Shown here: one piece after another, positions 1 through 9,431 of the stretch
Layout: every line of letters begins with the position of its first letter
How positions within the stretch are numbered: position 1 is the first letter of the stretch
Assembly: GCA_025736915.1 (NCBI GenBank)
Contig: CP107049.1
Coordinates: 1,302,001-1,366,000 of the forward strand
From: Acinetobacter nosocomialis
GTDB lineage: Bacteria; Pseudomonadota; Gammaproteobacteria; Pseudomonadales; Moraxellaceae
Direction of reading: 5' to 3'
Length of the DNA: 64,000 bases
Notes under the pieces: generated by a model
What the model was told of the DNA's origin: nothing
The model's database searches: none
Seen by the model: only the letters and a program-made list of their open reading frames with translations
Position numbers and translations under genes: made by a program

Positions 1-282
1 CATTTCCCGCTTACCTTTATAGTCTTGTGTTGGGAAAAGACAAAATCCACAATGAGGTGGATCAGTAGGAATACAATATGGAATGCCTAAATATAAATTT
101 ATAGACTTATATTGAGCATCTGTATTTAATAAAAAGTAATTATTTTCTTCTTCCTTTAAATCTGTTTTCCACATTTTAGGTGAGGGATGGGTATGTAGAA
201 CTTTATTTGATAAATGTCTTACTTTATTTTTTTGGATGAAATTTTTAATCGAAGCAATATCCATAGTCACTATATTTGTCAT
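1..282 (-). CDS. Radical SAM protein, HemW/coproporphyrinogen-oxidase-like, 5' part only
   Basis: This gene reads leftward out of the window, and only its first 94 codons are present. I read the frame from an ATG at 282 with no stop before position 1; a second in-frame ATG is at 264. Residues 63-84 contain LYLGIPYC followed by IPTDPPHCGFC. The first part resembles the YIHIPFC segment that opens the SAM-cleaving iron-sulfur site of HemW-like proteins. The cysteines are spaced CX7CX2C instead of the usual CX3CX2C. A [4Fe-4S]/SAM enzyme is a reasonable family call. The substrate is unknown, because the barrel and the C-terminal domain lie outside the window. The gene and its flank to about 480 are more AT-rich than the pil operon beside it, which may mean recent acquisition. 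Confidence 0.6.
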   Translation of the reverse strand, partial: MTNIVTMDIASIKNFIQKNKVRHLSNKVLHTHPSPKMWKTDLKEEENNYFLLNTDAQYKSINLYLGIPYCIPTDPPHCGFCLFPTQDYKGKREM

Positions 283-487
283 TATATATCAATAAATATA
301 TTGTATTTAAATATAATAAATTACGCAATTAATTTAATTCTTCCAAACATCAGAATTTTTATTTTTATAAATTTAATCTAGATCAAAAACTTTGAATTTA
401 TATAATAAAAATATGCGCATAAATTTAGATATTTTGAAAAATACAAATTCACCTTTTAGTATTGCTAATATATTATTTAGTCATCAT

Positions 488-518
488 AAAAAAAGGAACT
501 CATTTGAGTTCCTTTTTT
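488..518 (-). terminator. Intrinsic terminator of the pil-chp operon
   Basis: GGAACTCA (495-502) pairs with TGAGTTCC (505-512), flanked by an A-run on the left and a T-run on the right. It lies just after the chpC stop and can act in both directions. Confidence 0.85.
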
Positions 519-521
519 CCT

Positions 522-989
522 TTATAAACCTAGCGTTTTTTCAATATATTCTAGGTTCGGTATATAGTAGCGTCGATCTTGCATTCGCACATATTTAAAT
601 ACTGTTGGGTGCTGTTCAGCTTCCTGATGCTCATCTATTTCATCGACAATTTCAGAAATACGTAGACGAACCGAGATCGGCATTGTTTTACACATTAATG
701 CGAAACGTTGGCTGATATCCTCCCCTTCAATAACCAATGCTACAGCATATTGATCAGTTTCGTTATGGACTGAGTAGATAGGGAGCTTTACATCATGCCA
801 CTCAATATGTTTTACGCCATTTCTTACGTCCATAGCGGATAACACAATATTTTGGGGCAATAGCATAGGTACCTGATCATTACATTCAATGATATAGGCA
901 TCAATAAAACCAGTTGAAACCGTAATAAGATGCTGTAGCTCTTGTTGGTCCATATTACCGATCAAAGATGTATTTACACTACCTTTCAT
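522..989 (-). CDS. chpC: ChpC, CheW-like protein of the Pil-Chp system
   Basis: A 155-residue CheW-like protein, last gene of the Pil-Chp chemosensory operon. CheW-type proteins couple the chemoreceptor to the histidine kinase on the cytoplasmic face of the inner membrane. The sequence is weakly conserved, but the central stretch, with VLSAMDVRNGVKHIEW and LPIYSVHN, fits a CheW fold. Its place directly after chpA matches chpC of Pseudomonas aeruginosa. The start overlaps the chpA stop by four bases (ATGA), so translation is probably coupled. In Pseudomonas ChpC is an accessory linker next to PilI. Whether it binds PilJ or another receptor here cannot be seen. Confidence 0.8.
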   Translation of the reverse strand: MKGSVNTSLIGNMDQQELQHLITVSTGFIDAYIIECNDQVPMLLPQNIVLSAMDVRNGVKHIEWHDVKLPIYSVHNETDQYAVALVIEGEDISQRFALMCKTMPISVRLRISEIVDEIDEHQEAEQHPTVFKYVRMQDRRYYIPNLEYIEKTLGL

Positions 990-3900
990 GATTTGACCTC
1001 GCTTTCAAAAGCTACAAGTAAAGCATCGATATTCTCTAGTAACTCTTCCTCTTGGAAAGGTTTACCCATATATTGACTTACACCTAACGAGAATGCTCGT
1101 TCACGATGTTTTTCACCTGTTCTTGATGTAATCATAATAATTGGCATGTATTGATGCATATCATGATGTCGTACAAGATTAAGTACTTCGAAACCATCCA
1201 TACGTGGCATTTCAATATCAAGTAACATTAGATCTGGCTTAATATTTTCTAGCTGCTCTATGGCATCAACACCATCTTTAGCTGTAACAACATCGTAGCC
1301 TTGGCGTTCAAGTAGTCGAGACGTTACTTTACGTACAGTTACCGAGTCATCGACAATCATAACGAGACGGCGCTCGTCTGATTCACGTTGTCTATATACT
1401 GCTTCATTAAGCTGCTTATGACGCGGTGTAGACTGAATTTGTCGCGCAATATTTTGTCCGTCTAAAATTAAGCAAACCTGTCCGTCACCTAAAATCGTGG
1501 CACCTGCAATTGCCCCAATGCTAGCGAACTGTTGACCAATTGGTTTCACTACAATTTGTGCTCGAGAACCAATTAACTGGTCAACAAGTAAAGCCACAGT
1601 TTGACCATTGTTTGCTTTAATCATTAAGACAGGTAATGAATACATCATGCCATTTAGACGTGGCATTGGTTGATTACCAACAAATTCTGAAAGATAACGT
1701 AATGGATAACGTTTATTTTCATACTCGAATAGTTCTTTAGGACTTTCAAAATACTGCTCTAAAGAAGCTGGCGAAACTCGAACAATTCGATCGATTTGAG
1801 CAAGTGGAATCGCAAATTGCTGATCTGCTACTTTCACCATTAAGGCATCACTTACAGCTACTGTAGTTGGTACACGAATAGTAAATGTTGTTCCCTTACC
1901 GTAAACAGATTCAACGCTAACATGTCCACCTAAAGCCTTAATATCGCTTTGTACGACATCGAGTCCAACACCACGTCCAGAAATCTGAGTAATCTGTTCT
2001 GCAGTACTTAAACCCGGATGGAAGATCAGTTGTAGAATGTCTTGCTGTTCCAAAACTTGTTCGGGCTTGATCAGCCCTGCGAGTAGTGCTTTCTGGCGCA
2101 CTTTTTCAACATCAATACCTTGTCCATCATCACTAAAGACAACGACAACATCTGTACCTTGACGTTGAATGTTAAGTTCAATACGCCCTGCTTCAGGTTT
2201 ATTTGCTTGTTGACGCTGTGCTCGGTCTTCTAAACCATGGTCAATTGCGTTTCTAAGCATATGCTCAAGCGGCGTCACTAAGCGTTCTAAAATGTTACGG
2301 TCTAACTCACCTTCTGTATTATTTACAAAAAGCTCAGCAGGTCTGTTCAATGCGGTAGATGTCTGACGCACAATTCGCTGTAAACGCGGTAACAAACGCG
2401 AAAATGGAACCAGTCGTGTTCGCATTAAACCTTCTTGAATTTCTGCCTGAATTCGTGACTGTTGTAAGAGAAGACTTTCTGTATCTCTGATCTTGTGAGA
2501 TAACGTATTTTTAAAGTCGACTAAGTCCGACGCAGATTCAGCAAGAGATTTCGATAACTGATTTAAAGATGAATATTGGTCCATCTCTAAAGGGTCAAAG
2601 TCAGTATAACGAGAATGCTCAATACCATGTTTGGCAATAATCTGTGTTTCTAACTCGCCTTCCATTCGACGTAACTGATCGGCAAGTCGTTGAATAGCCA
2701 ATTCCATTTCAACCAAGGTATGACCAAACTGGCTCAAATCCATTTCAATTCGTGAACGGTTAATCGAGTTCTCACCAGACAAATCAATCATCTTCTCGAT
2801 CAAGTCTGCTGAAACACGGATCATTTCATTGTTCTGATCCAGACGTTCTGTTTGCTCCCATACGCCCATCATTGGCGGTGGTTCTGTACCATCACCTTGT
2901 ATAAAGGTCATCACAGGTTCTGAGCTAAACAAATCAGTTTTCGTTAACTTAGCCGGAATTTGGATATTCGTTTCAAAGAATTGAATATTTTCTAAACTTT
3001 GCTGTAATCCATCGAAATGCTGATAGTTGTGCTTGAAAATAGCATCTTTTAGCCATGCAACTGCACTTTCGAGCAAATGGTCATAAATATTCGAGTTGAA
3101 GTGATGCAGTGCAAATTGTTCAAAAGTATTTTCAAGTTGATAGGCAATCGCGTAGACGGCTTCTAAACCGACCATTCGTGCACCACCTTTCAAACTGTGC
3201 ACAGCTCTTTGTAATTGAAGCAAAATACTACGGTTTGTACGCTGCTCAAACCATTGTTTCAATAGCACATCAGCCATTTCTAACAATTCAGCAGCTTCTT
3301 CTAGGAATGTCTGCTCAACAACAGCTGTAATATCCTGTTCTTCAACTACCGCTTCATTCTCTTGCAATAATGTAACGGATGTTATTGCTTCAACTGGCGT
3401 AGCTAACTCAGCAACAACAGTATCAAATACCTGATCATGATGAGCTTCTAATTCTGCAAGAGCAGGCTCAATTTCTGCCGGTATTTCATCGATTAATACT
3501 TCAGATATCAGCTCTTGTTCAGAGAATATCTCACTTTCAGTATCAAGTGCTTCAACCATTGGTACAGGTTGGAAGTTAGAGTTTTTACCCGCTTGTTTTA
3601 ACGCGTTAATAGTGTAAGGAGCTGCATAATCTAGCTGTTGTTCACGCATGATTTGCAGACGGTCAGCCAAGTCATCTTGAACCAAACGAATAAAATCAAT
3701 TAAAGGTGAGGTTGCAACTAACTGCTTTTGAATTAAACGCTCATATATACTTTCTAATTCATGGGTAATCGAACCAAGATAAGTCGCCTGAACCATATTT
3801 GCTCCACCTTTCAAGGTATGCAAATAGCGCATTAGATTATTCAGGGCTGCAAAGTTTTCTTGCTCACCGACCCAAATATTGAGATCGGTATCAATTCCCT

Positions 3901-5509
3901 CAAGTAGCTCATCAGCTTCTTCAAGAAAGATATCTAAAAGGTCAGCATCAAAGTTTCGATTTACCTGTGTAGAGGAAATATACTGGCGATCTTGCTGTAC
4001 ACTTTGGCTTAATACAATCCAATCAGCAGAGTCTGATAGACTCTCTACCGTAACAACAGCTTCTAGCTCTGGTTCAATATTGAATAATGGCTCAGCAGAA
4101 ATCGAGTCTTGCTGAGACAGATCATTTTGAATGCTCGGAGTATGTAACGTATAAAGTTTTAATTCTTCTAGAATACTTTGATGTTGCTTAACAATACCGA
4201 CTCGCTGACCAGCAGCCAAGGCATCGAACAATTGAATAAGCTGTTGATGCGCTTTTTGATAAATTTCAAAAATATAGTCGGATTGCAATAACACAGGTTT
4301 ATCAAGCAATACATCATAGCTTTCTTTCAGTTGGCTAGTATATTCATGCAAACCAAGCATTGCTTGAGAGTGTGTATGTTGTAACAACAGGTCAGCCTGT
4401 TCACTTAGACGTTCAAGATAGCTTGGAAATTCATTACGAATTCCTTTCTCAAAATCTAATTCTGCATCTAGTAGCTCAGAAACATCTAACAGCAATAATT
4501 GTGATACCAAGCCATGAGACGGCGTTAATGGATCTGTTCGATCACCATGTTGCTCAACGTAAGCATCCCATGATTGATTAAACTGCTGTAATCTCGCTTC
4601 AAGCTGTTCACTTGAACTATGGTTAGATAGTAGTTCTAAACTATCTCTAATAAACTCACGATATTGTTGTAATAATAAAATCTCATCTGAGTTAGAAGAA
4701 AGCTCTTCTTGCAATAGTATTTTAAATAAGTGCTCAACTTTGGTACTGGCGTCAAAAATTGTTTCGACCTGCGCCATTGCAGAACTACCACGTAAAGTAT
4801 GTAGCGCACGTATTAAAGCATTATAGCTCTCATACTGGTGTAGCTCTTGATCTAAGAACTGGTGAATTGTAGCTAAATGCTCCTCCGCCTCTTCCATAAA
4901 TAAGGTCAAAGTTTCATCTAGATTTATTTCAATTCCAGTATGCGCATCTTGAGTGATTGACTCAACTAATGAATCTTGCTCGATGTAATCTAGCTCAAGT
5001 CCAGTTACTGTTTCAGCAGTAAGCGTATTTGAAAGTTGTAAAAGCTCTTCTAAAGCAGGTTCTAAACTTTGCTGTTGTTGTAGTTGTTGGCCTAATAAAA
5101 TAAGCGGTCTAAAATCTACTGCATGTGCTCTTTTTTGCTTAAAGTTATCTACTAATTTAAGGAAATAGAACTTAAACACTAACTGAACATAGCTCTGGAT
5201 AGCTGGAGTCAACTTAAGGCTTTGATTGATTACTCGATTGAGCGTATCTTCAACTGTCCAAGCAAGCTCAGCTGAAGATTTAGCACCAATCATTCTTCCA
5301 GAACCTTTTAAGGTATGAAAATGGCGGCGAATTTCAGTGAGCGTAGCAGTATTCTCAGACTGCATCCATTCATTTAGCAATGGTTGCAAATCAACAAAAA
5401 TTTCTTCAATTTCTTCGACGAAAATGTCAAGAAACTCAGCATCTTGTTCAGAATAGCTATCTTCAGGTAGCGTCATTGCTTCAGTTAAAGTTTTTAATAT
5501 TTCTTTCAT
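986..5509 (-). CDS. chpA: ChpA, hybrid CheA-type histidine kinase of the type IV pilus chemosensory system
   Basis: A 1507-residue hybrid kinase that phosphorylates PilG and PilH and so controls pilus extension, twitching and surface-sensing cAMP signalling. I see four HPt-type phosphotransfer motifs: HTLKGSG (H65), HTLRGSS (H237), HTLKGGA (H564) and HSLKGGA (H771). Next come a CheA dimerisation region (about 890-1040), an ATPase with HMLRNAIDHGLE, DDGQGID and GRGVGLDVV (about 1080-1215), a CheW-like domain (about 1216-1365) and a C-terminal receiver with VDDS and the phospho-acceptor in LLDIEMPRMDG (about D1431). As I recall it, P. aeruginosa ChpA is much larger with more Xpt sites, so this is a compact version. 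It lies between pilJ and chpC, with no pilK or chpB. Confidence 0.95.
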   Translation of the reverse strand: MKEILKTLTEAMTLPEDSYSEQDAEFLDIFVEEIEEIFVDLQPLLNEWMQSENTATLTEIRRHFHTLKGSGRMIGAKSSAELAWTVEDTLNRVINQSLKLTPAIQSYVQLVFKFYFLKLVDNFKQKRAHAVDFRPLILLGQQLQQQQSLEPALEELLQLSNTLTAETVTGLELDYIEQDSLVESITQDAHTGIEINLDETLTLFMEEAEEHLATIHQFLDQELHQYESYNALIRALHTLRGSSAMAQVETIFDASTKVEHLFKILLQEELSSNSDEILLLQQYREFIRDSLELLSNHSSSEQLEARLQQFNQSWDAYVEQHGDRTDPLTPSHGLVSQLLLLDVSELLDAELDFEKGIRNEFPSYLERLSEQADLLLQHTHSQAMLGLHEYTSQLKESYDVLLDKPVLLQSDYIFEIYQKAHQQLIQLFDALAAGQRVGIVKQHQSILEELKLYTLHTPSIQNDLSQQDSISAEPLFNIEPELEAVVTVESLSDSADWIVLSQSVQQDRQYISSTQVNRNFDADLLDIFLEEADELLEGIDTDLNIWVGEQENFAALNNLMRYLHTLKGGANMVQATYLGSITHELESIYERLIQKQLVATSPLIDFIRLVQDDLADRLQIMREQQLDYAAPYTINALKQAGKNSNFQPVPMVEALDTESEIFSEQELISEVLIDEIPAEIEPALAELEAHHDQVFDTVVAELATPVEAITSVTLLQENEAVVEEQDITAVVEQTFLEEAAELLEMADVLLKQWFEQRTNRSILLQLQRAVHSLKGGARMVGLEAVYAIAYQLENTFEQFALHHFNSNIYDHLLESAVAWLKDAIFKHNYQHFDGLQQSLENIQFFETNIQIPAKLTKTDLFSSEPVMTFIQGDGTEPPPMMGVWEQTERLDQNNEMIRVSADLIEKMIDLSGENSINRSRIEMDLSQFGHTLVEMELAIQRLADQLRRMEGELETQIIAKHGIEHSRYTDFDPLEMDQYSSLNQLSKSLAESASDLVDFKNTLSHKIRDTESLLLQQSRIQAEIQEGLMRTRLVPFSRLLPRLQRIVRQTSTALNRPAELFVNNTEGELDRNILERLVTPLEHMLRNAIDHGLEDRAQRQQANKPEAGRIELNIQRQGTDVVVVFSDDGQGIDVEKVRQKALLAGLIKPEQVLEQQDILQLIFHPGLSTAEQITQISGRGVGLDVVQSDIKALGGHVSVESVYGKGTTFTIRVPTTVAVSDALMVKVADQQFAIPLAQIDRIVRVSPASLEQYFESPKELFEYENKRYPLRYLSEFVGNQPMPRLNGMMYSLPVLMIKANNGQTVALLVDQLIGSRAQIVVKPIGQQFASIGAIAGATILGDGQVCLILDGQNIARQIQSTPRHKQLNEAVYRQRESDERRLVMIVDDSVTVRKVTSRLLERQGYDVVTAKDGVDAIEQLENIKPDLMLLDIEMPRMDGFEVLNLVRHHDMHQYMPIIMITSRTGEKHRERAFSLGVSQYMGKPFQEEELLENIDALLVAFESEVKS

Positions 5510-5569
5510 AGCAAAGGCTTCTTTTGCTTACCCCCTGAGTGGGGAAAACTACAGAGTCAACACCAGAAA

Positions 5570-5648
5570 AATAGCTATTTCCCCAATATTTGTCTGGCGC
5601 TGCTCATACTTTTAAAAGAATAGCTATTATGAGAATAGCTATTCTCAT
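5570..5648. repeat. Triplicated AATAGCTATT palindromes between pilJ and chpA
   Basis: The 10-bp palindrome AATAGCTATT occurs at 5570-5579, 5619-5628 and 5634-5643. The last copy sits inside a perfect 20-bp palindrome at 5629-5648. A CCCC-TGAG-TGGGG hairpin follows at 5532-5544 on the chpA-proximal side. In the transcript the copies lie between the pilJ stop and the chpA start. They could be an operator cluster, an RNA processing site or a partial terminator that sets the receptor-to-kinase ratio. Confidence 0.6.
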
Positions 5649-5656
5649 CCCCCAAT

Positions 5657-7738
5657 TTAGTCAGGTAATTTAAAGTCTGTTACTGACTCACGTAATGACT
5701 CCGACATGTTCGCCAATTCAGATACAGAACGAGCAGTATCGAAGGTTGCCGTTGTTGTTTGTGAAGTAATTTCTTGTACAACTGTCATGGTTGCAGCAAT
5801 ATGACTCGCAGAAGCTGATTGAAGTTTTGCTGCATCAGAAATGCTCGCAATTAAGTTTGCCAAGTCACCCGATACTTTTTGAATTTCGTCGAGTGCAATA
5901 CCCGCATCTTTCGCCAAGTTAGCACCACGTACAACTTCCGTTGTCGTTTGTTCCATTGAAATAACGGCTTCGTTAGTATCCGTTTGAATCGTTTTAACGA
6001 GCGTTTCAATCTGTTTAGTTGCTGAAGCAGAACGTTCCGCAAGACGCTGAACTTCGTCGGCAACCACGGCGAAACCACGACCCGCTTCACCGGCCATAGA
6101 TGCTTGAATTGCTGCATTTAATGCAAGGATGTTTGTTTGGTCTGCAATATCGTTAATGAGCGATACGATGTTACCAATTTCTTGTGAAGACTCACCCAAA
6201 CGTTTAATACGTTTTGAGGTTTCCTGAATCTGCTCACGAATGGTATCCATACCCTCAATAGAACGGTTTACGACTTGTGCACCATTAGATGCAATAGATA
6301 CCGAACGTTGTGCTACGTGAGCAGACTCAGAAGCGTTCGCAGATACTTGGTCAATAGACAATGCCATTTCGTTCATTGCCGTTGATGCACCTGCAATTTC
6401 TTGTGCTTGGTGCTCAGATGCCTCTGCTAACTGGTTGGTAATATTTTGAGTATCTTGCGTATAGCGAGCAACTTCTTGTGATGTTTCATGAATTCGAGAA
6501 ACCAAGTCTCGCAATTGGTCAATCGCAAAGTTAATCGAGTCGGCAATCGCACCAGTAAAGTCTTCCGATACTGTTGCATATGAGCGTAAGTCACCATCTG
6601 CAAGATCGGCAATTTCGTCAAGTAAACGTAAAATCGCATTCTGGTTACGATCATATTCTTCTTGTAATGTCGCTACACGTTGTTTATCTGCTTTACTACG
6701 AAGAGATAAAAGTTTTAAGACAGAACCAATTAAGCCAAGAAGCGATAATGTAAGCAACGCAACTAATGCAAAAGCCTGCCAACCGTACTGTGTTTGCTCT
6801 GAAAGATCACCTAATGCAGTTAACATTGCATCAGATTGAGAGAAGATCTCACTAGATGATTGACGTACGTTTACGATCTGGTTCGTATTTTTGAGAACAG
6901 ATGTCGCGGCAGATTTTAAAACTTTATCATACTCAGTTTTAATACCTTCCAAAGATTCACGCACTTCTGGGGATTCAACTTTAGCTACGCCTAATTCAGC
7001 ATTTCCGTTTAGCTGCGCATCTAAGTACACACCAAAAGTCTCAATATCGACACTAAAGTCATGCGCTGAGTTTTCAGAGTTCTCTGTACCAACGAAAACG
7101 GAGTTAATAGAACGCAAAATACGTTCCGCAATAAATACCTGGTTTTTAGCAATCACGACCTGACTACTTGGTACTTTTTCACGGACCATCTTATCAACCA
7201 TCAAGTTATATTCAGCTTGAATCTCAGGAATAGAATCACTAATCGAGATATTCATATTATATAACTGGTTAATTACGTTCTGTTGTGATGAAATCAAATC
7301 AACGTCATAAGACAAAGATTTCCACAGAGTCGCTACTTTCTTATACTCTTTTGAAGATGTGCCATAAATATTTTCGACATTTTTGATATTTTTGGCGAAA
7401 ACTTGACGCGATTCAATTAAGTCTTTCATCGCTTGAGGCGAACCAGAAGCTGTTGCTTCCGTAGCCTGTCTAGAAATCGTTTGTGATAATAAACGTAACT
7501 CACCCATACTACGGGTTAATTCGTTATGTCGAGGTACACTATAAAATAAATAAGCGAGCGAAGTTGAAGCTAATACTAAACATGCAGACGCTACATAAAG
7601 GATAGGCTTGGACTTTTTACTTTCCCCAAATAAACTGGCATATTGGTCAATTTGTGACTGGATTTTCGCAACAAAGTTGACATTCGATTTTTCGTTTACA
7701 CCACGATTGCCACTTTTCTTTTTAAGTTTAAAGCCCAT
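5657..7738 (-). CDS. pilJ: PilJ, methyl-accepting chemoreceptor for type IV pili
   Basis: A 693-residue transmembrane chemoreceptor that feeds signals, in Pseudomonas linked to pilin and surface contact, into ChpA. Topology: short cytoplasmic N terminus, membrane segment at about 45-66, periplasmic sensor of about 250 residues, second membrane segment at about 318-340, HAMP-like linker, then the long signalling coiled coil. The hairpin tip reads [20 protein letters not shown], with Q-A-S where classical receptors have E-A-A. The start is backed by GGGGAGAAG just upstream. No methylation enzyme gene is in the cluster, so adaptation may be absent or supplied from elsewhere. Confidence 0.96.
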   Translation of the reverse strand: MGFKLKKKSGNRGVNEKSNVNFVAKIQSQIDQYASLFGESKKSKPILYVASACLVLASTSLAYLFYSVPRHNELTRSMGELRLLSQTISRQATEATASGSPQAMKDLIESRQVFAKNIKNVENIYGTSSKEYKKVATLWKSLSYDVDLISSQQNVINQLYNMNISISDSIPEIQAEYNLMVDKMVREKVPSSQVVIAKNQVFIAERILRSINSVFVGTENSENSAHDFSVDIETFGVYLDAQLNGNAELGVAKVESPEVRESLEGIKTEYDKVLKSAATSVLKNTNQIVNVRQSSSEIFSQSDAMLTALGDLSEQTQYGWQAFALVALLTLSLLGLIGSVLKLLSLRSKADKQRVATLQEEYDRNQNAILRLLDEIADLADGDLRSYATVSEDFTGAIADSINFAIDQLRDLVSRIHETSQEVARYTQDTQNITNQLAEASEHQAQEIAGASTAMNEMALSIDQVSANASESAHVAQRSVSIASNGAQVVNRSIEGMDTIREQIQETSKRIKRLGESSQEIGNIVSLINDIADQTNILALNAAIQASMAGEAGRGFAVVADEVQRLAERSASATKQIETLVKTIQTDTNEAVISMEQTTTEVVRGANLAKDAGIALDEIQKVSGDLANLIASISDAAKLQSASASHIAATMTVVQEITSQTTTATFDTARSVSELANMSESLRESVTDFKLPD

Positions 7739-7784
7739 ACAGCTTCTCCCCAGAAAAATACGCTGTTTATTAACAGCATAAAAA

Positions 7785-8321
7785 TTAGTTTATAAATTTT
7801 GTCGATGCATTCATATAATGTGGGTTTTGCAATAATCGACTAAATAAAAAGACATGCCAGTGCTGATTGTGCTGGTGAAAATAACCTTGGCAATATTCTT
7901 TTAAATTTTCCTCCAAGTTTAAACTTTGAGAAAAAAAGCTTTTTTTATTAAAGTGTTGGATCCCCAATACCTGATCAACAACCAACCCCACATATTGGTC
8001 GTGATGGCTAATACATAACACTTTTTGGGCAGCCGAAAATGAACTTCGTTGCCCTGAAATAAAATGTGCCAAGTCAGAAACTGAAAGTAATCTTCCCCGA
8101 ATATTTGCCAATCCCTTTACCCAACTTTGGGTATTTGGAACAGGTGTATATTTTGGTGGATAGATTACTTCTGACACTTCCCCAAGTGGTGCGACGAAGT
8201 ATTGCCCTCTCATTTCAAAAGCAATTCCTGACCATCGCTCTGCTTCATTTTGGACTGAAGCGTAATTCTTGTTACCTCGTTTAGACAAACGAAGTAACTC
8301 GATAAATCCGTTCGCGGCCAT
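7785..8321 (-). CDS. pilI: PilI, CheW-like coupling protein
   Basis: A 178-residue CheW-domain adaptor expected to link PilJ to ChpA in the cytoplasm. CheW hallmarks are visible in order: a [23 protein letters not shown] first strand, [20 protein letters not shown] in the middle, and [17 protein letters not shown] near residue 110. It sits between pilH and pilJ, as in Pseudomonas, and is read in the same direction with short gaps. The length is normal for PilI. Confidence 0.93.
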   Translation of the reverse strand: MAANGFIELLRLSKRGNKNYASVQNEAERWSGIAFEMRGQYFVAPLGEVSEVIYPPKYTPVPNTQSWVKGLANIRGRLLSVSDLAHFISGQRSSFSAAQKVLCISHHDQYVGLVVDQVLGIQHFNKKSFFSQSLNLEENLKEYCQGYFHQHNQHWHVFLFSRLLQNPHYMNASTKFIN

Positions 8322-8379
8322 ACTCGATCCTATAAGACGGGTCTAGATCCCGCCATTTATGTTTTTATGAATGGATGAG

Positions 8380-8742
8380 TTAATTTAGAAATTGTTTAAT
8401 TACATCGATCAATTGCTTTTCTTCAATCGGCTTAATCAAGTAATCAAGCGCGCCTTGACGTTTGCCCCATACTCGGTCAGTTGCCTGATCTTTAGTACTC
8501 ACAATAACCACTGGAATATGCTTAGTGTCTTCATCACGAGTAATCTGACGTGTTGCCTGAAAGCCATTTACACCAGGCATTACAACATCCATTAACACTA
8601 AGTCAGGCTGTTCTGCTTTTGCCAAAGTTACACCATCTGCACCATTAGATGCTTCAAGTACATCATAGCCATGCTTGGTTAGAATTTCTCTAAAACGATA
8701 AGTTTCTGTTGGTGAGTCATCAACAATAAGAATACGTGCCAT
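8380..8742 (-). CDS. pilH: PilH, CheY-like response regulator
   Basis: A 120-residue single-domain receiver. The acidic pocket is in ILIVDDSPTE (D8-D9), the phospho-acceptor is in LVLMDVVMPGVNG (about D52), the T/S is in VVIVSTKD and the lysine is in DYLIKPIEE. In the Pseudomonas system PilH is linked to pilus retraction and acts partly as a phosphate sink opposing PilG. No output domain is fused. It follows pilG after a short gap and shares its transcript. Confidence 0.93.
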   Translation of the reverse strand: MARILIVDDSPTETYRFREILTKHGYDVLEASNGADGVTLAKAEQPDLVLMDVVMPGVNGFQATRQITRDEDTKHIPVVIVSTKDQATDRVWGKRQGALDYLIKPIEEKQLIDVIKQFLN

Positions 8743-8765
8743 TTCTTTGCCCTTAAATTACTTAA

Positions 8766-9149
8766 TTATGAACTTACATGATTACGAATCGCATTTAGCA
8801 ATTCATCTTTGCTAAATGGTTTCGTCAAGTATTCATCTGAACCTACCACACGCCCTTTTGCCTGATCAAATAGACCATCTTTACTAGAGAGCATGATAAC
8901 GGGAATGTTCTGATAACTTTGAGAGTTCTTAATCAGAGCACAAGTTTGATAACCGTCTAAACGAGGCATCATGATATCTACAAAAACGATATCTGGATTA
9001 GCTTCAGCAATTTTAGATAAAGCTTCAAATCCATCGACAGCAGTAATCACTTCACAACCTTCACGTTGCAATAATGTTTCTGCTGTACGGCGAATAGTTT
9101 TTGAGTCATCAATAACCATTACTTTCAGATTTTGGAACGCATCTTCCAT
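8766..9149 (-). CDS. pilG: PilG, CheY-like response regulator
   Basis: A 127-residue receiver-only protein and first gene of the pil-chp operon. Motifs: VMVIDDSKTIRRTAE at the N terminus, phospho-acceptor in VFVDIMMPRLDG, VIMLSSKDG and EYLTKPFSKDEL. PilG-P promotes pilus extension and polarity by acting on the pilus machinery. The operon promoter should lie in the AT-rich 280-bp region upstream, which is shared with a divergent gene. Confidence 0.94.
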   Translation of the reverse strand: MEDAFQNLKVMVIDDSKTIRRTAETLLQREGCEVITAVDGFEALSKIAEANPDIVFVDIMMPRLDGYQTCALIKNSQSYQNIPVIMLSSKDGLFDQAKGRVVGSDEYLTKPFSKDELLNAIRNHVSS

Positions 9150-9431
9150 TTAATCTTCCATCCCCATAACATAAAATATAAATGCAATTTAACTTAAATT
9201 TGTTTTTACAGATTTATACGCATTTTTAACATATCTATACTTCTATTTTCAATGAAAGGTTTTTGTCTACTTTCTCATTTATAAACAATAACTTTTAACC
9301 TCATCACACTTTCGAAAAAATTATCATTTTTTTTATAATGCCGATATTTTTATTCAGTTAAATAATAACTAATATATTTAAGATTAATTATTTAAAAATA
9401 AGCGACTTAGCTTTCTTTTTTGGGGAATTTT

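Noticed and set aside
392..598. A 68-codon plus-strand ORF
   Set aside because: It runs through the chpC terminator and into the antisense of chpC, has no ribosome site and has an AT-biased composition.
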